DNA from: Burkholderiaceae bacterium
Lineage (GTDB): Bacteria > Pseudomonadota > Gammaproteobacteria > Burkholderiales > Burkholderiaceae_C
Reading direction: 5' to 3'
Length of the DNA: 64,000 nt
Assembly: GCA_024235895.1 (NCBI GenBank)
Contig: JACKLM010000007.1
Coordinates: 1-64,000, forward strand
The notes beneath the pieces were generated by a model. It was not told where the DNA came from, did not search any database, and saw only the letters and a program-made list of their open reading frames with translations. Each line of letters starts with the position of its first letter. The first letter of the stretch is position 1. The position numbers and the translations under genes were made by a program. Positions 18,374 through 31,243 of this stretch are shown here, piece by piece.

Positions 18374-18765
18374 TCGTGATCGATGCGTCCTACACGCTGG
18401 CACTGGTGATGCCCGACGAGGAGCGCCCCCGCAGCATGGCCGAGGTCGTGACGGCAAGGCTGGGCACCTCGACGATCTGGCCGCTCGAGATCGCCAATGC
18501 CTTGCGCACCAGCCTGCGGCGCGGCCGCGTGCTGGCGGCCGACATCGACCTGCTGTGCCAGCGCGTGGCCGAGCTGACGATCGACGTCGTCGCGCCGCCG
18601 CACGTGCTGCCGCGGCGCTACCTGGACTCCGCGCTGGCGCATGAGCTGACGCCCTACGATGCGACCTACCTCGACCTGGCGATGCTGTGGCGCTGCCCGC
18701 TGGCCACGCGCGACGCCGCGCTGCAGGCCGCCGCCGGCCGCGCCGGACTGGCCGTGCTGAGCTGA
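18370..18765 (+). CDS. PIN-domain (VapC-type) toxin
   Basis: 131 residues from GTG 18370, coupled to the antitoxin (GTGA). PIN acidic residues are present in order: D5 (VIVIDASYTLAL), the glutamate of PLEIANALRTS, the aspartates of PYDATYLDLAM, and LATRDAALQAAA. These form the Mg2+-dependent RNase site of VapC toxins, which usually cut tRNA or rRNA. All four positions are intact, so the toxin should be active. The target is unknown. Confidence 0.9.
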   Translation: MIVIDASYTLALVMPDEERPRSMAEVVTARLGTSTIWPLEIANALRTSLRRGRVLAADIDLLCQRVAELTIDVVAPPHVLPRRYLDSALAHELTPYDATYLDLAMLWRCPLATRDAALQAAAGRAGLAVLS

Positions 18766-18840
18766 ACCTTCCGCGCCGGCGCACGCTGCGCGGCGTGACG
18801 TACCGCAACGTTCCCCCCTGATCCTCCGCATCGAACGACC

Positions 18841-22406
<3,566 letters not shown>

Positions 22407-22445
22407 GGCCACGGCTCGACCGCGGGCACGGGGCACTCGCCGGGC

Positions 22446-22465
22446 GCCGCCGCTTGCACGGCGGC
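22446..22465. terminator. Hairpin between convergent genes
   Basis: GCCGCCG / CGGCGGC with a 6-base loop in the 64-base gap between the convergent YecA-like and thioredoxin-fold genes. It could serve both strands. No T-run flanks it. Confidence 0.4.
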
Positions 22466-22470
22466 CGGGC

Positions 22471-23025
22471 TCAGCCGGCTGCGCGCCACTTGATCGAGCA
22501 GCCGATGCTCGGCACCTGCTCGCGCGGGCCCTGGCCGGTGCGCGCGACCTGCAGCATCGCGTCGAGCAGTTCGCGCCGGGCGTCGGGCCTGGACTCGCGT
22601 CCCGAGCTGTCGATGCGGCCGCGGTACTGCAAGCCGAGCGCGGCGTCGAAGCCGAAGAAGTCCGGCGTGCACACCGCGCCGTAGCCGCGCGCGACCGACT
22701 GGTCGGCGTCGAGCAGGTAGGGGAAGGGCAGGTCGTGGTCGCGCGCGAATTCGCGCATGCGAGCGGGCGCATCGTCGGGGTAGGCGTCGAAATCGTTGGA
22801 CATGATGCCGACCACCCCCACCCCCGAAGCCTGCAGCGCGCGCGCATCGGCGGCGAGCCGCTCGACGATCGCCTTCACGTACGGGCAGTGGTTGCACATG
22901 AAGACGACGAGCAGCCCGCGCTCGCCGCGCGCCGCGTCGCGCGTGACGGTGCGGCCGTCGAGGTCGGGCAGCGCGAAGTCCGGCGCTTGCCAGCCGAAGT
23001 CGCAGACGGGGGTGGTGGCGGCCAT
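22471..23025 (-). CDS. Thioredoxin-fold (AhpC/TSA-Redoxin type) protein
   Basis: 184 residues. Peroxiredoxin/redoxin-like fold: N-terminal APDFALPDLDGRTVTRD, strand GLLVVFMCNHCPYVKAI carrying a CxxC site (CNHC) at the start of a helix, and the cis-proline region near CTPDFFGFDAALGLQYRGRID. The CNHCPY motif is typical of a widespread thioredoxin-family group annotated as redoxin or thiol-disulfide isomerase with no signal peptide, so cytoplasmic. The reaction is likely thiol-disulfide exchange; the substrate is unknown. It stands alone, convergent with the YecA-like gene and divergent from the SUF operon. Confidence 0.85.
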   Translation of the reverse strand: MAATTPVCDFGWQAPDFALPDLDGRTVTRDAARGERGLLVVFMCNHCPYVKAIVERLAADARALQASGVGVVGIMSNDFDAYPDDAPARMREFARDHDLPFPYLLDADQSVARGYGAVCTPDFFGFDAALGLQYRGRIDSSGRESRPDARRELLDAMLQVARTGQGPREQVPSIGCSIKWRAAG

Positions 23026-23176
23026 GGGGGCTCCTCGCGTGCGTGCCGGCGGCCGGAGTGCCGGCGTCCGGTGTCATTTTGCCTGCGGCCTGCGCCGTGG
23101 ACCCGGCCGATGGCCGGGCCAGCGGCCCGCCGGATCGCGACCCCGCCGCCATCCGGGTTGCTTGCCGTGGCCTCAA

Positions 23177-23199
23177 AAGATGCATAGACTTCGCATCAT
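23177..23199. promoter_or_regulatory. NsrR-type operator upstream of the SUF operon
   Basis: 23-base palindromic site: AAGATGC, 9-base centre ATAGACTTC, GCATCAT. This has the same 7-9-7 architecture as the NsrR consensus (AAGATGC...GCATCTT) and matches it at 15 of 22 specified positions, 9 of 11 in the left half. It lies 90 bases before sufB, and the last gene of the operon encodes an NsrR-like protein. Autoregulation is inferred. Confidence 0.55.
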
Positions 23200-23216
23200 T
23201 GAACGAGGCTGACGCG

Positions 23217-23266
23217 ATGATGCACCACCCCATGCCCACGATCCGTCCCGGCGCCGGGAGCTGCCG

Positions 23267-23270
<4 letters not shown>
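23217..23270 (+). CDS. Possible 17-residue leader peptide before sufB
   Basis: ATG 23217 opens a short frame (MMHHPMPTIRPGAGSCR) whose stop overlaps the GTG start of sufB (GTGA). CGAGG lies 10 bases upstream. No separate ribosome site for sufB is evident outside this frame, so translation of sufB may be coupled to it. It may equally be chance. Confidence 0.3.
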
Positions 23271-24721
<1,451 letters not shown>

Positions 24722-24749
24722 GCACGCAACGGATTCCCGAGGAGACCCC

Positions 24750-25541
24750 ATGACTTCAACCCCCCCGTCCCGCGAGCCGCTGCTGTCGGTGCGCGAGCTT
24801 CGCGTCGAGGTCGGCGCCACCCGCGTGCTGCGGTCGGTCGGCTTCGACGTCGGCGCCGGCGAGCTCGTCGTGCTGATGGGCGCCAACGGCAGCGGCAAGA
24901 GCACGCTCGGCCTGGCGCTGGCCGGACACCCGCGCTACGAGGTCGCCGGGCAGGCGCAGCTGGCGGGCCAGGACCTGCTGGCGATGCCGATCGAGGCGCG
25001 AGCGCGCGCCGGGCTGTTCCTGTCGCTGCAGGCGCCACCCGACATCCCGGGCGTGAAGAACAACCTGTTCATCCGCACGGCGCTGAACGCGGTGCGCAGC
25101 GCGCGCGGCGAGCCCGAGATCGATGCGTTCGACTTCCTGGGCCAGGCCAAGTCCGGTGCCAAGCGGCTGGGGATGCCCGACGCGATGCTCGGACGGCCGG
25201 TCAACGAGGGCTTCTCCGGCGGCGAGCGCAAGCGCAACGAGCTGCTGCAGCTCGCGCTGCTGAGGCCGCGCGTGGCGATCCTGGACGAGATCGACTCCGG
25301 GCTGGACGTCGATGGCGTGCGCGCGCTGGTCGAGCTGGTCGCGTCGATGCGGCGCGAGGGCACGGCCTTCGTCGTCGTCTCGCACTACCTGCAGCTGATC
25401 GAGTCGCTCGAGCCGGACCGCGTGCTGCGGCTGGCCGACGGCTGCATCGCCGAGACCGGCGGCATCGAGCTCGCGCGCACGATCGCGGCGCAGGGCTACG
25501 GGGCGGGGCGGGCGCGCGAGGGCGCGACCGCGCGCGCCTGA
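24750..25541 (+). CDS. sufC: SufC ATPase
   Basis: 263 residues. ABC-type ATPase driving cluster assembly on SufBD. Walker A MGANGSGKSTL near residue 50, Q-loop LSLQAPPDIPGVKNNLFI, signature FSGGERKRNELLQLALL, Walker B VAILDEIDSGLDVDGV with the extended SufC form, and the H-loop VVVSHYLQLI. It begins 28 bases after sufB with GAGGAGA as ribosome site and overlaps sufD by one base (TGATG). Confidence 0.96.
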   Translation: MTSTPPSREPLLSVRELRVEVGATRVLRSVGFDVGAGELVVLMGANGSGKSTLGLALAGHPRYEVAGQAQLAGQDLLAMPIEARARAGLFLSLQAPPDIPGVKNNLFIRTALNAVRSARGEPEIDAFDFLGQAKSGAKRLGMPDAMLGRPVNEGFSGGERKRNELLQLALLRPRVAILDEIDSGLDVDGVRALVELVASMRREGTAFVVVSHYLQLIESLEPDRVLRLADGCIAETGGIELARTIAAQGYGAGRAREGATARA

Positions 25542-26815
25542 TGGACGCCGCCCGCGCCGACGCGCTCGCCGCGCGTCACCACCTGGTCGACGAGGGCGGC
25601 TGGCAGTTCCGCCGCGTCGACGCCTACCGGTTCCTGCCGCCGCCGCCGGCGGCCGTCTGGCTCGGCGACGAGACCGCGGCCGGCTGCGACGCGCCGCCGC
25701 TGGCGGGTGCAGGCTGGACGCTGCACCCGGTCGGGTCACCCGGGCTGGTCGACGCGCGCTGGCTCGACGGCAGCAACCCCGCACAGCGTGCCGAGCTGCT
25801 CGACGGGCTGCCGGCGCCGGGCGCGGACGCCGGCGGCGCGCCGTTCGCCTGGGCGCACCGGGCGCTGTGCCGCCAGGGCCTGCGCTTGCGCGTCGCCGCA
25901 CCCGCCGACCCCGGCGCGCCACCGCTGCTGCTGCAGCTGCGCCACCTGCCGCGCGAGGCGGTCGAGGCACCGCTGCTCGTGCTCGACATCGAGCCGGGGG
26001 CGCGCTGCGTGCTGATCGAGTCCCACGTCCGCGATGCCGATGCGCCGTCGTGCCGGCGCGAGGTCGTGCAGAACCTGCAGGTCCACCTGCGGCTGGGTGC
26101 GGGCGCGCAGCTTCGGCACTGGCGGCTGGTGCAGCCCGGGCCCGGCGACCGCGTCGCGCAGCACCTGCACGTGCGGCTGGCGCGCGACGCCTTCTACGGC
26201 CAGGCGATGCTCGCCGGCGGCAGCGCCTACCACCTGCAGCGCGCGGTCGTCGAGCTCGCGGCCGAGGGCGCCGAGGCGCGGCTCGCGAGCGTGCTGCTCG
26301 CGGATGCCGACAAGGTCGAGCGCCAGGCGAGGGTCGTGCACGCCGCGCCGCGCAGCACGAGCCGCGTCGACGTGCTGGCGCTGGCGCGCGAGCGCGCGCT
26401 CGCGGTGGCCGACCTCTACGCCGGGGTGCGCCAGGGCGCCGACGAGGCCGACGTCCACCAGCACCTGGCCGGCATCCCGACCGCCGGGGCGCCGCGGCTG
26501 GTGCTGCGGCCGCAGCTCGAGATCGAGCACGATGCGGTGCAGGCGGCGCACGGCGCGACCTGGGGCCGGCTGCCGGACGAGGCGCTGTTCCTGGCCCGCC
26601 AGCGCGGGCTCGACGAGGCGACGGCGCTGTCGCTGATCCTGCACGGCATGGCGGCGTCGGTGCTCGCCGGCGGGCTCGGCGACGAGGCGCTGGCCGACAC
26701 CGTCGGTGCGACGGCGGCGCTGACCGAGTCGCTGGCACGCCACCTGCGCGGCACGCGTGGGGGCGAAGCCGCCGTGGCGCAGCCCGCGCTGACCGGGGGC
26801 CGCCGCGATGGGTGA
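25541..26815 (+). CDS. sufD: SufD scaffold partner
   Basis: 424 residues. SufB paralogue that completes SufBC2D and helps iron entry. The N-terminal half is poorly conserved and Ala/Pro-rich. The central parallel beta-helix and C terminus are clear: DEADVHQHLAGIPTAGAPRLVLRPQLEIEHDAVQAAHGATW in pieces, then LFLARQRGLDEATALSLILHGMAA, the SufD form of the SufB-like C-terminal helices. It overlaps sufC upstream and sufS downstream by 8 bases. Confidence 0.93.
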   Translation: MDAARADALAARHHLVDEGGWQFRRVDAYRFLPPPPAAVWLGDETAAGCDAPPLAGAGWTLHPVGSPGLVDARWLDGSNPAQRAELLDGLPAPGADAGGAPFAWAHRALCRQGLRLRVAAPADPGAPPLLLQLRHLPREAVEAPLLVLDIEPGARCVLIESHVRDADAPSCRREVVQNLQVHLRLGAGAQLRHWRLVQPGPGDRVAQHLHVRLARDAFYGQAMLAGGSAYHLQRAVVELAAEGAEARLASVLLADADKVERQARVVHAAPRSTSRVDVLALARERALAVADLYAGVRQGADEADVHQHLAGIPTAGAPRLVLRPQLEIEHDAVQAAHGATWGRLPDEALFLARQRGLDEATALSLILHGMAASVLAGGLGDEALADTVGATAALTESLARHLRGTRGGEAAVAQPALTGGRRDG

Positions 26816-28079
26816 CCGGCTGCCCAGCGGCGTCGCGATGACGAGTGCCTTCCCGGTGCTCGCGCAGCAGGTCGGCGGCCAGCCGCTGGCCTACCTCGAC
26901 AACGCCGCGACGACCCAGACCCCGCTGCCGGTGCTGGACGCGATGCGGCGCTTCGACACCCACGACCGCGCCAACATCCACCGCGGCGTGCACACGCTCA
27001 GCCAGCGCGCGACCGACGCCTACGAGGCGGCGCGCGAGCGCGTCGCGCGCTTCGTCGGCGCCGGCGGCGAGCACGCGCTGGTCTTCACCTCGGGGACGAC
27101 CGAGTCGCTCAACCTCGTCGCGCAGGGGCTGTCGCTGCCGGGCATGCCCTCGGGCGGCGGCGAGGGCGCGCTGCAGCCGGCGTGGCTGCGCGCGGGCGAC
27201 GAGATCGTCGTCAGCGCGCTGGAGCACCACGCGAACCTGGTGCCGTGGCAGCTCGCCGCGCGCCGCAGCGGGGCGCGGCTGCGCATCCTGCACCCGGACG
27301 CCGACGGCCGGCTCGCGCCCGAGGCGCTGGCGCCGCTGCTGACGCCGCGCACGCGCGTCTTCGCCGTCACCGCCTGCGCCAACGGCAGCGGCGAGCGGCC
27401 GCCCTACGAGGCGATGCTGGCGATGGCGCGCGAGGCCGGTGCGCTGACGGTGCTCGACGCCGCGCAGGCGGTCGCGCACGAGGTGCCGGTGCTGGCCACG
27501 CTGGCCTGCGACCTGATGGCCTTCTCGGGGCACAAGATGTACGGCCCGATGGGCATCGGCGCGCTGGTCGGCCGGCGCGCCGCGCTGGACACGCTGGTGC
27601 CGCTGCGCATGGGCGGCGACATGGTCGACTGGGTGTCCGAGACCGACGCCGGCTTTGCCGACCTGCCGCAACGGCTCGAGGGCGGCACGCCCAACGTCGG
27701 CGGCGCGATCGGGCTGGCGGCGGCGGCGGACTTCATCGACGGCGTCGGGCGCGACGCCATCGCGGCGCATGTCGAGGCGCTGCGCGAGCACGCCGCGGCC
27801 GGGCTGGAGGCGCTGGGTGGCGTGCGCGTGCTCGCGCGCCGCACGCGCGGCAGCGCGATCGTCTCCTTCGTCGCCGACGACGTCCACCCGCACGATATCG
27901 GCACCGTGCTCGACAGCCGCGGCATCGCGGTGCGCACCGGCTGGCACTGCGCGCAACCGCTGCTCGAGCGGCTGGGCCACGGGCCGACGACGCGGGCATC
28001 GTTCGCGCTGTACAACACGCACGCCGAGGTCGAGCGACTCGTCGAAGGGGTCGCCGCCGCGCTGGAGATGTTGAGATGA
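26808..28079 (+). CDS. sufS: SufS-type cysteine desulfurase
   Basis: 423 residues. Group II PLP-dependent cysteine desulfurase that supplies sulfur for clusters. Visible: LAYLDNAATTQTPLPVLDAM, RANIHRGVHTLSQRATDAYE, EHHANLVPWQ, the PLP lysine in DLMAFSGHKMYGPMGIG, GTPNVGGAIGLAAA, and the active cysteine in RTGWHCAQPLLERLG. The typical RAGHHCAQP has become RTGWHCAQP, a mild departure. It partners the SufU-like protein that follows with a 4-base overlap. The true start might be the internal ATG ten codons on (MTSAFPVLAQQ). Confidence 0.94.
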   Translation: MGDRLPSGVAMTSAFPVLAQQVGGQPLAYLDNAATTQTPLPVLDAMRRFDTHDRANIHRGVHTLSQRATDAYEAARERVARFVGAGGEHALVFTSGTTESLNLVAQGLSLPGMPSGGGEGALQPAWLRAGDEIVVSALEHHANLVPWQLAARRSGARLRILHPDADGRLAPEALAPLLTPRTRVFAVTACANGSGERPPYEAMLAMAREAGALTVLDAAQAVAHEVPVLATLACDLMAFSGHKMYGPMGIGALVGRRAALDTLVPLRMGGDMVDWVSETDAGFADLPQRLEGGTPNVGGAIGLAAAADFIDGVGRDAIAAHVEALREHAAAGLEALGGVRVLARRTRGSAIVSFVADDVHPHDIGTVLDSRGIAVRTGWHCAQPLLERLGHGPTTRASFALYNTHAEVERLVEGVAAALEMLR

Positions 28080-28585
28080 GCGGCGACCTGGACCTGTACC
28101 AGCAGCTCGTGCTGGAACACAAGCGATCGCCGCGCTGCTTCGGCACCCTGACCGCGCCGACGCACGAGGCGCGCGGGCGCAACCCGCAGTGCGGCGACGA
28201 CATCCGCGTGCAGCTGCAGGTCGACGGCGACACGCTGCGCGACATCCGCTTCGACGGCCGCGGCTGCGCGATCTGCATCGCGTCGGCGTCGATGATGAGC
28301 GAGGCCGTCCGCGGCCACCCGGTGGCCGACGCGCGCGCGCTGCAGCAGCGCTTCCGCGCCGTGCTGACCGGGCAGACCGAGCCCGAGGAGGCCGACCTCG
28401 GCAAGCTCGTCAGCCTGGCTGCCGTGCGGCGCTACCCGGGGCGCATCAAGTGCGCGCTGCTGGGCTGGCACGCGCTGATGCATGCGTTGGCCGGGGCCGC
28501 TGCCGTCGAGGAGGACCCGGACATCGTCGTCGACCGGGACCCGGGCGTGGCCGCCCGGCCGGCGCCGAATGGAGCCCATCGATGA
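28076..28585 (+). CDS. sufU: SufU-type sulfur-transfer/scaffold protein
   Basis: 169 residues from ATG 28076. NifU/IscU-like N-terminal fold of the SufU group: LYQQLVLEHKRSPRCFG, first cysteine in RNPQCGDDI, second in GRGCAICIASASMMSEAV, third in RRYPGRIKCALLGWHAL. The three cysteines and the insertion between the second and third are SufU marks; SufU accepts sulfur from SufS through zinc-ligand exchange. The C-terminal tail (EEDPDIVVDRDPGVA) is extra and acidic. Overlaps sufS and sufT by 4 bases each. Confidence 0.92.
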   Translation: MSGDLDLYQQLVLEHKRSPRCFGTLTAPTHEARGRNPQCGDDIRVQLQVDGDTLRDIRFDGRGCAICIASASMMSEAVRGHPVADARALQQRFRAVLTGQTEPEEADLGKLVSLAAVRRYPGRIKCALLGWHALMHALAGAAAVEEDPDIVVDRDPGVAARPAPNGAHR

Positions 28586-29130
28586 GACTGCAACAGGACA
28601 AGACGACGACCACGCGCACGGTGCAGGCGCGGTGCGTGCCCAGCGGTGACCCGATCGAGATCCCGGCCGGCACGCAGGTGACGATCACGCAGGCGCTGGG
28701 GTCGAGCTTCAGCGTCGTCGCCGGCGGCCAGCTCGTGCGGCTCGACGGCCGCGACGCCGACGCGATCGGGCGCGAGGTGCCGCCACCCCCGCCGACGCTG
28801 TCGGCCGACGCCTCGCCCGACGAGGTCAGCGAGCTGGTCTGGGAGACGCTCAAGACCTGCTACGACCCCGAGATCCCGATCGACATCGTCGAGCTCGGGT
28901 TGGTCTATCACTGCGAGGTCGAGCCGATGGACGACGGCCGCTTCAAGATCGGCATCGACATGACGCTGACCGCACCGGGCTGTGGGATGGGCGACGTGCT
29001 CGCCAACGAGGTCGCCGACAAGGTGCTCGCGCTGCCGCCGGTCGGCCACGTCGACGTGCGGCTGGTGTTCGATCCGCCGTGGGACCGCTACCGGCTGTCC
29101 GAGACCGCGCGGCTGGCGCTGGGACTGTGA
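28582..29130 (+). CDS. sufT: Fe-S assembly factor SufT (MIP18/DUF59 type)
   Basis: 182 residues from ATG 28582. The N-terminal part (residues 1-80, IPAGTQVTITQALGSSFSV) is the extension found in long SufT proteins. The C-terminal MIP18/DUF59 domain has LKTCYDPEIPIDIVELGLVY, DMTLTAPGCGMGDVLANEV with the conserved cysteine, and VFDPPWDRYRLSETARLALGL. SufT helps mature Fe-S proteins, especially under high demand for lipoate or aconitase-type clusters. Its position at the end of the SUF operon is usual. Confidence 0.93.
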   Translation: MRLQQDKTTTTRTVQARCVPSGDPIEIPAGTQVTITQALGSSFSVVAGGQLVRLDGRDADAIGREVPPPPPTLSADASPDEVSELVWETLKTCYDPEIPIDIVELGLVYHCEVEPMDDGRFKIGIDMTLTAPGCGMGDVLANEVADKVLALPPVGHVDVRLVFDPPWDRYRLSETARLALGL

Positions 29131-29143
29131 AGGGCCGCTCGCC

Positions 29144-29608
29144 GTGCGGCTGGCCGAGTACACCGACTACAGCCTGCGCGTGCTGATGTACTGCGCGCGG
29201 CACGCGGACCGGCGCGTCACGGTGGCCGAGCTCGCCGAACGCCAGGGGCTGCCACGCAACCAGGTGATGAAGATCGTCGCCGACTTCGCGCGCCACGGCC
29301 TGCTGCAGACCGCGCGCGGCCGCGGCGGCGGCGTGCGGCTGCTGCGCCCGGCCGACCAGATCCGGGTCGGCGACGTGGTGCGGCTGAGCGAGACCGACTT
29401 CCGCATGGCCGAGTGCTTCGACGATGCCGGCGGCAGCTGCGCGCTGGCGGCGGGCTGCCGGCTGCGCCGGCTGTTCGCCGAGGCGCTGCGCGCCTACCTG
29501 GGCACGCTGGACGGCGTGACGCTGGCCGAGATCGCCGGTGTCGGTGCCGCGCCGCGCGGCCGCGGCGTCGCCACGGCACGGCCGCGGCGGCTTGCGGCCG
29601 CGGCCTGA
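29144..29608 (+). CDS. NsrR-like Rrf2-family [Fe-S] regulator
   Basis: 154 residues from GTG 29144, 13 bases after sufT. Rrf2 winged helix: RLAEYTDYSLRVLMYCARHA, ELAERQGLPRNQVMKIVADFARHG, then RGRGGGVRLLRPADQIRVGDVVR. The cluster loop has three cysteines C91, C99 and C105 in AECF...GSCALAAGCRL, the spacing and surroundings of NsrR (nitric-oxide sensor), not those of IscR; the following FAEALRAYLGTLDGVTLAEIAG is also NsrR-like. Lacking the IscR-type cysteine pattern, it is best called NsrR-like. A matching NsrR-type palindrome lies upstream of sufB, so it probably controls this operon in response to cluster damage or NO. Confidence 0.82.
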   Translation: MRLAEYTDYSLRVLMYCARHADRRVTVAELAERQGLPRNQVMKIVADFARHGLLQTARGRGGGVRLLRPADQIRVGDVVRLSETDFRMAECFDDAGGSCALAAGCRLRRLFAEALRAYLGTLDGVTLAEIAGVGAAPRGRGVATARPRRLAAAA

Positions 29609-29681
29609 ACCGTCTGCACGGCGCGGGGCGACGAGTCCGCAGCCGGCGCCGATCACCTGGACTCGACGGAGACCCCTCGCG

Positions 29682-30365
29682 ATGAACACCCTGCCCGCCA
29701 CCGGCGCCCCGATCGGCGGCGCCCCGACCGCCGGGACCGCGACCGAGCAGCTCCCGGGCTTCTTCGCCGACGCGCCGCGCATCCGCGTGCGCGACCCGCT
29801 GGCGGCCTTTCTGGGCGCCGCGGCCGGCGGTGTGCTCGACTATGGCTTCGACGACGCGGTCCGGCTGGCCGGGCACGCGTGCCCGACCGTCGCCGCGGCG
29901 TGGCTGATGACGCGCGCCGCGCTCGCGGCGCTGTACCCGGACACGCTGCCCGAGCGCGGCGGCGTCGTCGTCGACCTGCGCGAGCCGGCCGACGCCGGTG
30001 TCGCCGGCGTCGTCGCGCGCGTCGCCGCGCTGCCGACCGGTGCCGCTGGCGACGAGGGCTTCAAGGGCATCGCCGGGCGCTTCGTGCGCCGCGGCCTGCT
30101 GCGCTTCGGTGCCGCGTTCGACGGCGAGCTGCGATTCACGCGGCTGGACGACGGCCGCGCGGTCGAGACCGCGGCGCGGCTGGACCGCGTGCCGGCCGAC
30201 CCGCGCATGCGCGAGCTGATGATGCGGGCTCTGGCCGACCCGGGCGACGCCGAAGCGCTCGCCGGCTTCGGTGCGATGTGGCAGGATCGCGTGCGACGGC
30301 TGCTGCTGGAGCACGCCGACGACCCCGAGGTCGTCGTCGTGCGGTCGGTGGTGCGCGGCGGCTGA
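29682..30365 (+). CDS. FmdE-like domain protein
   Basis: 227 residues from ATG 29682. The N-terminal 35 residues are Gly/Ala/Thr-rich. Then comes an FmdE-like core: DAVRLAGHACPTVAAAWLMTRAAL with the conserved His-x-Cys-Pro, RGGVVVDLREPADAGVAGVVARV, TGAAGDEGFKGIAGRF, and FTRLDDGRAV. FmdE domains accompany formylmethanofuran dehydrogenase in archaea and often bind zinc; their bacterial role is unclear. It sits between the NsrR-like regulator and sdhC on one strand. A link to nitrogen-oxide or redox metabolism is inference from neighbours. Confidence 0.65.
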   Translation: MNTLPATGAPIGGAPTAGTATEQLPGFFADAPRIRVRDPLAAFLGAAAGGVLDYGFDDAVRLAGHACPTVAAAWLMTRAALAALYPDTLPERGGVVVDLREPADAGVAGVVARVAALPTGAAGDEGFKGIAGRFVRRGLLRFGAAFDGELRFTRLDDGRAVETAARLDRVPADPRMRELMMRALADPGDAEALAGFGAMWQDRVRRLLLEHADDPEVVVVRSVVRGG

Positions 30366-30439
30366 GGCCGGGAACCCCACGCACGAGCCGCACACGATCC
30401 GCGCACGACGCGCGAACGAATGGCGCAGGAGGGGCATCG

Positions 30440-30847
30440 ATGGGTCCAGGCCGCGACGAAGCGATGCGGGCCACGCGCACGGCGCGCCCCGTGCACCTCG
30501 ACCTGCGCCGCATCGCGCAGCCGGTCGGTGCCTGGACCTCGATCCTGCACCGCATCAGCGGCGTCGGGCTGATCGCCGGCACGCCGGTGCTGGCCTGGAT
30601 GCTGGCGCGATCGCTCGCGTCGCCCGAGGGCTACGCGCGGGTCACCGGCCTGCTGCAGGCCTGGCCGCTGCGGCTTGCGGCGCTGCTGTGGATCTGGATG
30701 CTCGCGCACCACCTGCTCGCCGGCGTGCGCCACCTGCTGTCGGACGTCGACATCGGGTCGCGGCTGGCGCCGGCGCGGCGCAGCGCCTGGGTCGTCAACC
30801 TGGCGGCGGTCGCGATCGCGCTGCTGGCCGCCGGGGTGCTGGCGTGA
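30440..30847 (+). CDS. sdhC: Succinate dehydrogenase cytochrome b556 subunit
   Basis: 135 residues from ATG 30440, with a strong AGGAGG 8 bases before it. Membrane anchor of complex II. Three hydrophobic segments; SILHRISGVGL carries the family arginine/serine near the quinone site, and AHHLLAGVRHLLSDVDIG holds the haem-ligand histidine. The N-terminal 20 residues (DEAMRATRTARPVHLDL) are long for the family; ATG 30464 is an alternative start. Overlaps sdhD by 4 bases. Confidence 0.9.
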   Translation: MGPGRDEAMRATRTARPVHLDLRRIAQPVGAWTSILHRISGVGLIAGTPVLAWMLARSLASPEGYARVTGLLQAWPLRLAALLWIWMLAHHLLAGVRHLLSDVDIGSRLAPARRSAWVVNLAAVAIALLAAGVLA

Positions 30848-31170
30848 AGCGCGCGCTCACCGGGCTGCGCGCCTGGCTGCTGCAGCGGCTGAGCGCGCTC
30901 GTGATGCTCGCCTACCTCGTCGCCGCGCTGCTGCGGCTGGCCGCGGACCCGCCGCAGGGTCACGCGCAGTGGCAGGCGTTGATGCACGCCCCCGCGGTCG
31001 CGCTGGCGACGGGGTTGGCCTTCGGCGCGCTGCTGCTGCACGCCTGGGTCGGCGCGCGCGACGTGCTGATGGACTACGTCAAGCCGCTGCCGCTGCGCAT
31101 CGGGCTGATGACGCTGCTGGTGCTGCTGCTCGGCGGCAGCGGGATCACGGTGCTGCGCGCGCTGCTGTAG
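30844..31170 (+). CDS. sdhD: Succinate dehydrogenase membrane anchor subunit
   Basis: 108 residues from GTG 30844 (GTGA overlap with sdhC). Three transmembrane helices. LRAWLLQRLSALVMLAYLVA and LLHAWVGARDVLMDYVKPLPLR follow the SdhD pattern: W-L-x-QR-x-SA at the start and the haem/quinone-side histidine with HAWxGxRDVxxDY. It completes the anchor pair with sdhC. Normally sdhA follows; here the next gene, 73 bases on, is sdhB. Confidence 0.9.
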   Translation: MKRALTGLRAWLLQRLSALVMLAYLVAALLRLAADPPQGHAQWQALMHAPAVALATGLAFGALLLHAWVGARDVLMDYVKPLPLRIGLMTLLVLLLGGSGITVLRALL

Positions 31171-31243
31171 CGGCGGCGGCGGGTGGCGATCAGCGGCGCG
31201 GCGGCACGGGCCGACGAGGGCACGACGACGAACGGAGAACGGC

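Noticed and set aside
31171..31243. Possible sdhA remnant between sdhD and sdhB
   Set aside because: The 73 bases give no FAD-binding or active-site pieces in any frame.
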